This document shows positions 60,545 through 64,000 of a DNA stretch of 64,000 nt, one piece after another. The first letter of the stretch is position 1. Every line of letters begins with the position of its first letter. Source of the DNA: Methylobacterium sp. J-088 (lineage in GTDB: Bacteria; Pseudomonadota; Alphaproteobacteria; Rhizobiales; Beijerinckiaceae); NCBI RefSeq assembly GCF_022829295.1, contig NZ_JAKSYH010000251.1, forward strand, positions 40,951 to 104,950, read 5' to 3'. The notes under the pieces were generated by a model. The model saw only the letters and a program-made list of their open reading frames with translations. It made no database searches and had not been told where the DNA came from. The translations under genes were made by a program, and so were the position numbers.

Positions 60545-62362
60545 ATGTCCGAGACCATCACCCAGACCGCCGCGGACGCATTCGAGGCCGAGCAGAAGCG
60601 CTATCTCGAAGGCTTCGCATCCGGCATCGCCGCCGTGCGCCTGACCGGAGGCCTGGCAGGCGGCGGGGCAGGGGCCTCCGCCCCGCCCGCCGAACCGACC
60701 GGCCCGGACGCGATTCACATCAAGGCGCAGGACAAGACCGTCAAGGACGGCGGCAAGCTCTGCGAGCAGGAGAAGTGGAAGCGCGCCGAGAGCCCGTTCG
60801 ACGGCCATAACCGCCTGATCCAGGAGGCCGCAGCCGGCAAGCAGCCCAAGCCCGAGGACAATTTCCGCTGGCGTTACCACGGGATGTTCTGGGTGGCGCC
60901 CAATCAGGTTTCGTACATGTGCCGGATGCGGATCCCCAACGGGATCCTGCACCATTGGCAGTTCACGGGCGTCGCCGACCTCGCCGACCAGCATGGCGGC
61001 GGCTACGTCCACGTGACGACCCGGGCCAATTTGCAGGTGCGGGAGATCAGCCCCGAGCACGCCCAGCCCTTCCTCGACGGGCTTACCGATATCGGCCTCA
61101 CGGCACAGGGTTCGGGCGCAGACAACATCCGCAACGTCACCGGATCGTCGACCGCCGGCATCGACGTTCAGGAGTTGCTGGACACGCGCCCGCTGGCCAA
61201 GTCCTGGCACAACTGGATCCTCAACGACCGCTCGCTTTACGGCCTGCCGCGCAAGTTCAACGTCGCCTTCGACGGTAGCGGCGTGATGCCGACCCTGGAG
61301 GAGACCAACGATATCGGCTTCCAGGCCGTGGAGGTGCTGGACGGCGCCGCCGTGCCGCCGGGCATCTACATGCGCCTCGTCCTCGGCGGCATCTCGGGCC
61401 ACCGGGACCTCGCGCGCGACACCGGCATCGTGCTGAAGCCGGAGGATTGCAACGTGATCGCCGACGCGATCATCCGGGTTTTCATCGAGAACGGCGATCG
61501 GACGAACCGCAACAAGAGCCGGATGAAGTACGTCCTCGACGCCTGGGGCTTCGACAAGTACCTCGCCGCCGTCGAGGACAAGCTCGGCCGCAAGCTCGAC
61601 CGGGTCGCGCCGGAGCAGGTGGCGCCGCGTAAAGCCACCGACCGCTACGCCCATGTCGGCGTCCACGCCCAGAAGCAGCCGGGCCTCAACTGGATCGGCG
61701 TGGTCCTGCCGGTCGGCAAGATGACCAGCGATCAGGTCCGGGCGCTGGCCAAGATCGCGTCGGAATGCGGCGACGGCCAGATCCGCCTGACGGTCTGGCA
61801 GAACTTCATCTTCTCCGGCATTCCGGATGCGAAGGTCGCCGAGGTCGAGGCCCGCGTGGAAGCCCTCGGCCTCACCACCAAGGCTGCCGGCATCCGCTCC
61901 GGCCTGGTAGCCTGCACGGGCGCCCGCGGCTGCAAGTTCGCGGCCTCCGACACCAAGGGTCACGCCCTCATCATCGCCGACCACATCGAGACGGCCATGC
62001 CGAACCTCGACGTGCCGGTGAACGTCCACCTCACCGGCTGCCACCACAGCTGCGCCCAGCACTACATCGGCGATATCGGGCTGATCGGCGCCAAGGTGGT
62101 CGTCTCGGAGGAGGGCGACACGGTCGAGGGCTACGACATCGTGGTCGGCGGCGGCTTTGCCGAGAACCCGAAGATCGGCACCGAGATCTGGAAGGCCGTC
62201 AAGGCCGAGGATTGCCCATCCCGGGTGGAGGCGCTGCTGCGGGCCTATCTCGATCGCCGCCAGGGTCCCGAGGAGAGCTTCCAGGCCTTCACCAGCCGCA
62301 CCGGCGCGGAGGCGCTCCGCGACGCCGCCGAGGACCAGCCCGCCCTGAAGGCCGCCGCATGA
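60545..62362 (+). CDS. NirA-type siroheme nitrite (or sulfite) reductase
   Basis: Reduces nitrite to ammonium (or sulfite to sulfide) at a siroheme-[4Fe-4S] centre. The 605 residues have the duplicated layout: first half-domain with RWRYHGMFWVAPNQVSYMCR, second with the four cluster Cys in ACTGARGCKFAASDTKGHAL and LTGCHHSCAQHYIGDIGLIG. There is an N-terminal extension of about 100 residues compared with plant enzymes. I chose ATG 60545 behind GGAGGCACGGG. The NasT control region and the FAD reductase upstream favour nitrite as substrate. The stop overlaps the next gene by 4 nt. Confidence 0.92.
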   Translation: MSETITQTAADAFEAEQKRYLEGFASGIAAVRLTGGLAGGGAGASAPPAEPTGPDAIHIKAQDKTVKDGGKLCEQEKWKRAESPFDGHNRLIQEAAAGKQPKPEDNFRWRYHGMFWVAPNQVSYMCRMRIPNGILHHWQFTGVADLADQHGGGYVHVTTRANLQVREISPEHAQPFLDGLTDIGLTAQGSGADNIRNVTGSSTAGIDVQELLDTRPLAKSWHNWILNDRSLYGLPRKFNVAFDGSGVMPTLEETNDIGFQAVEVLDGAAVPPGIYMRLVLGGISGHRDLARDTGIVLKPEDCNVIADAIIRVFIENGDRTNRNKSRMKYVLDAWGFDKYLAAVEDKLGRKLDRVAPEQVAPRKATDRYAHVGVHAQKQPGLNWIGVVLPVGKMTSDQVRALAKIASECGDGQIRLTVWQNFIFSGIPDAKVAEVEARVEALGLTTKAAGIRSGLVACTGARGCKFAASDTKGHALIIADHIETAMPNLDVPVNVHLTGCHHSCAQHYIGDIGLIGAKVVVSEEGDTVEGYDIVVGGGFAENPKIGTEIWKAVKAEDCPSRVEALLRAYLDRRQGPEESFQAFTSRTGAEALRDAAEDQPALKAAA

Positions 62363-63963
62363 CCCAGCACGTCTCGCCCCCCCTCGTCCTGATCCCCGAA
62401 ACCGCGCCCTTCAACGAGGACCAGCGCGCTTGGCTGTCGGGCTATTTCGCAGCCTTGCTGGGCCCCGCCGTCGCGGGTGCGACGGCGCTCGCGCCAGGCG
62501 AAGGCCCTGCGACCGGGCCGAAATTGGCTGACAATGACGATGCGCCCTGGCACGACCCCTCCGTGCCGATCGGCGATCGGATGGCGATGGCCAAGGACCG
62601 CCCCGAGCCGCACAAGCTGATGGCCGCCATGGCGCAGCAGGATTGCGGCCAGTGCGGCTACAACTGCGCGGACTACGCCAACGCGATCTTCCTAAAGAAC
62701 GAGGCGCGCCTGAACCTTTGCCAGCCCGGCGGCAAAGAGACCCTGCGCATGCTCAAGAAGCTGGACGAGGAGTTCGGCGCCGCCGGAGGCGCCCCTGCGG
62801 CCCCGAAGGCGGACGAAGACGCCCCGAAGGCGGCGGCCGATCTCGGCCCGCTGGGCTTCTGCCGCGAGAACCCGGTCGAGGCGCTGTTCCTATCCCGCCG
62901 CCGCCTCAACGATCCGGGCGGCGAGAAGGAGACATGGCACATCGAGATCGGCCTCGACGGAACGCCAATCCAGTACGAGGCCGGCGACTCGCTGGGCCTG
63001 TTCCCCGCCAACGCCCCGGCTCTGGTGGACGCGGTGATCGCGGAACTCGGCGCCCGGCCCGAACGGGTGATCGGGCAAAAGACCCTGCGGGAGCACCTGC
63101 TGATCAACTATGCGCTGGGTGCGGCTCCGGACAACCTCTACCAGCTCCTGTCGCTGCTCACCTCGGGCGCGGCCCGCAAGAAGGCGCAGGCGCTCGCCTC
63201 CGGCGAGGATCCGGACGGCGACGCCGCCTATCTCGACGTGCTCGGCGCCCTGCACAAGTTCCCGGGCGCCCGGCCCGACGCCGAGGTCTTTCTGGAGGCC
63301 TTGGATGAGTTGCAGCCGCGGCTCTACTCGATCTCGTCCTCGCCCAGGATGGATGTCGGCCGGGTTTCGCTGACCGTGGATGCGGTGCGTTACAACCACC
63401 GCTCGCGGCTGCGGCTCGGCGTTGCCTCGACCCATCTCGGCGAGCGTCTGCCCGAGCAGACGCGCGTGAAGATCTACCTTCAGAAAGCCCACGGCTTCGG
63501 CCTTCCGGAAGACCTGTCGAAGGATGTGATCATGTGCGGCCCCGGCACCGGCATCGCGCCGTTCCGGTCTTTTCTCCGCGAGCGCGCCGCCACGCAGGCG
63601 CCCGGCCGCAACTGGCTGTTCTACGGCCACCAGCGGCAGGCCAGCGACTTCTTCTACAAGGACGAGCTGACCAAGCTGAAGGATGACAAAGTGCTGACGC
63701 GCCTGTCCCTGGCATGGTCGCGCGACGGCACCGAGAAGACTTACGTCCAGGATCGGATGCGCGAGAACGGCGCCGATCTGTGGAAGTGGCTGGAGGGCGG
63801 CGCCCATTTTTACGTCTGCGGCGATGCCAAGCGGATGGCCAAGGACGTCGAGCGGGCGATCATCGACGTGGCGGCGCAGCACGGGGGCAAGAGCCCGGAG
63901 GACGCGGTGGCATATCTCGCGGCGCTCAGGAAGGCCGGCCGGTATCAGGCGGACGTGTACTGA
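62359..63963 (+). CDS. FeS-domain / FNR-type flavoprotein (sulfite-reductase-alpha-like)
   Basis: A 534-residue electron-transfer protein, coupled to the reductase by an ATGA overlap. After a variable 100-residue N-terminus comes a [4Fe-4S] domain of the PF04060 kind: QDCGQCGYNCADYANAIF and NLCQPGG, with Cys spacing C-x2-C-x4-C-x16-C or close to it. The rest (from about residue 160) is a CysJ-like FAD/NADPH module: QPRLYSISSSPR (FAD), VIMCGPGTGIAPFRSFLRER (NADPH), RNWLFYGHQRQASDFFYKDE. The flavodoxin FMN domain of CysJ is absent; the FeS domain seems to take its place. It likely passes NADPH electrons to the siroheme enzyme. Confidence 0.88.
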   Translation: MTQHVSPPLVLIPETAPFNEDQRAWLSGYFAALLGPAVAGATALAPGEGPATGPKLADNDDAPWHDPSVPIGDRMAMAKDRPEPHKLMAAMAQQDCGQCGYNCADYANAIFLKNEARLNLCQPGGKETLRMLKKLDEEFGAAGGAPAAPKADEDAPKAAADLGPLGFCRENPVEALFLSRRRLNDPGGEKETWHIEIGLDGTPIQYEAGDSLGLFPANAPALVDAVIAELGARPERVIGQKTLREHLLINYALGAAPDNLYQLLSLLTSGAARKKAQALASGEDPDGDAAYLDVLGALHKFPGARPDAEVFLEALDELQPRLYSISSSPRMDVGRVSLTVDAVRYNHRSRLRLGVASTHLGERLPEQTRVKIYLQKAHGFGLPEDLSKDVIMCGPGTGIAPFRSFLRERAATQAPGRNWLFYGHQRQASDFFYKDELTKLKDDKVLTRLSLAWSRDGTEKTYVQDRMRENGADLWKWLEGGAHFYVCGDAKRMAKDVERAIIDVAAQHGGKSPEDAVAYLAALRKAGRYQADVY

Positions 63964-63972
63964 GCGGCAAAA

Positions 63973-64000
63973 CCCTCCCCCCTCTGCGGGGGAGGGTGCC
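63973..64000. repeat. Start of a GC-rich intergenic palindrome at the right edge
   Basis: CCCTCCCCCCTCTGCGGGGG and the following AGGG form the first hairpin of a D-type or similar repeat, cut by the window end. Confidence 0.45.

Overview
The window is a GC-rich chromosomal segment of an alphaproteobacterium. Gene content (double-length dCTP deaminase, fused transaldolase-phosphoglucose isomerase, FtsZ with a long tail, LpxC after the division genes, NasTS-type control of nitrite reduction) and a palindromic intergenic repeat family (8061-8159, 16322-16437) point to the Hyphomicrobiales, most likely Methylobacterium/Methylorubrum. The genus is an inference from gene style, not a database match. 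I saw no rRNA, tRNA, CRISPR array or insertion sequence.

Layout. 1-499: an AbrB-type antitoxin (5' end off the window) and a MazF/PemK toxin, just before the division/cell-wall genes. 538-8031: ddl, ftsQ, ftsA, ftsZ, a terminator, CtrA-like boxes, lpxC and bamD. 8309-10567: recN, a small NepR-like protein and an unknown small gene. 10646-16306: a phosphate regulon with a three-repeat PHO box, pstS, a strong hairpin, pstC, pstA, pstB, phoU and phoB. 16443-22084: a DsbD/ScsB-type reductase, aminopeptidase P, a small unknown gene and prmA. 22968-26747: modA-modB, an antisense glutathione transferase, then modC. 26866-30491: tadE-tadG, a micro-protein, an AraC remnant, and a DUF1348/TetR pair behind a perfect 18-bp palindrome. 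31048-35828: an M20 amidohydrolase, a FemAB-like acyltransferase, an unknown gene, an LprI-type protein, a glycerophosphodiesterase and RidA. 36090-43294: argD, argF, hslO, a secreted repeat protein, then speG-like, argE and apaG on the other strand. 43569-46968: dcd, an Lrp regulator, cysteine dioxygenase and an HD-GYP protein. 47072-55897 (minus strand, read right to left): GH15 hydrolase, tkt, tal-pgi, gnd, pgl, a sugar-phosphate operon without zwf in view. 56024-56692: a membrane-anchored unknown protein. 56900-63963: nasT-nasS, then a FAD-dependent reductase, a siroheme nitrite reductase and a FeS-FNR electron-transfer protein.

How the parts work together. The most striking structure is the nitrite-assimilation locus. 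NasT (ANTAR RNA-binding antiterminator) and a NasS-like sensor overlap by 4 nt. About 600 bp further on there is a sigma-54-type promoter (59088-59103). Its expected start point falls next to a hairpin with an ANTAR-type hexaloop (A1, G4). A second hairpin and an intrinsic terminator with mutually exclusive pairing follow, and the terminator ends about 50 nt before the reductase operon. The sequence therefore shows promoter, RNA switch, switch protein and target operon together. A second sigma-54-like element and a 12-bp hairpin lie directly before nasT.

Other regulatory structures are the 11-bp-spaced PHO repeats, tandem CtrA boxes before lpxC, the TetR palindrome and a promoter-hairpin leader before argD. 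Start sites were adjusted to internal ATG/GTG codons where the family N-terminus or a Shine-Dalgarno sequence made that more plausible.
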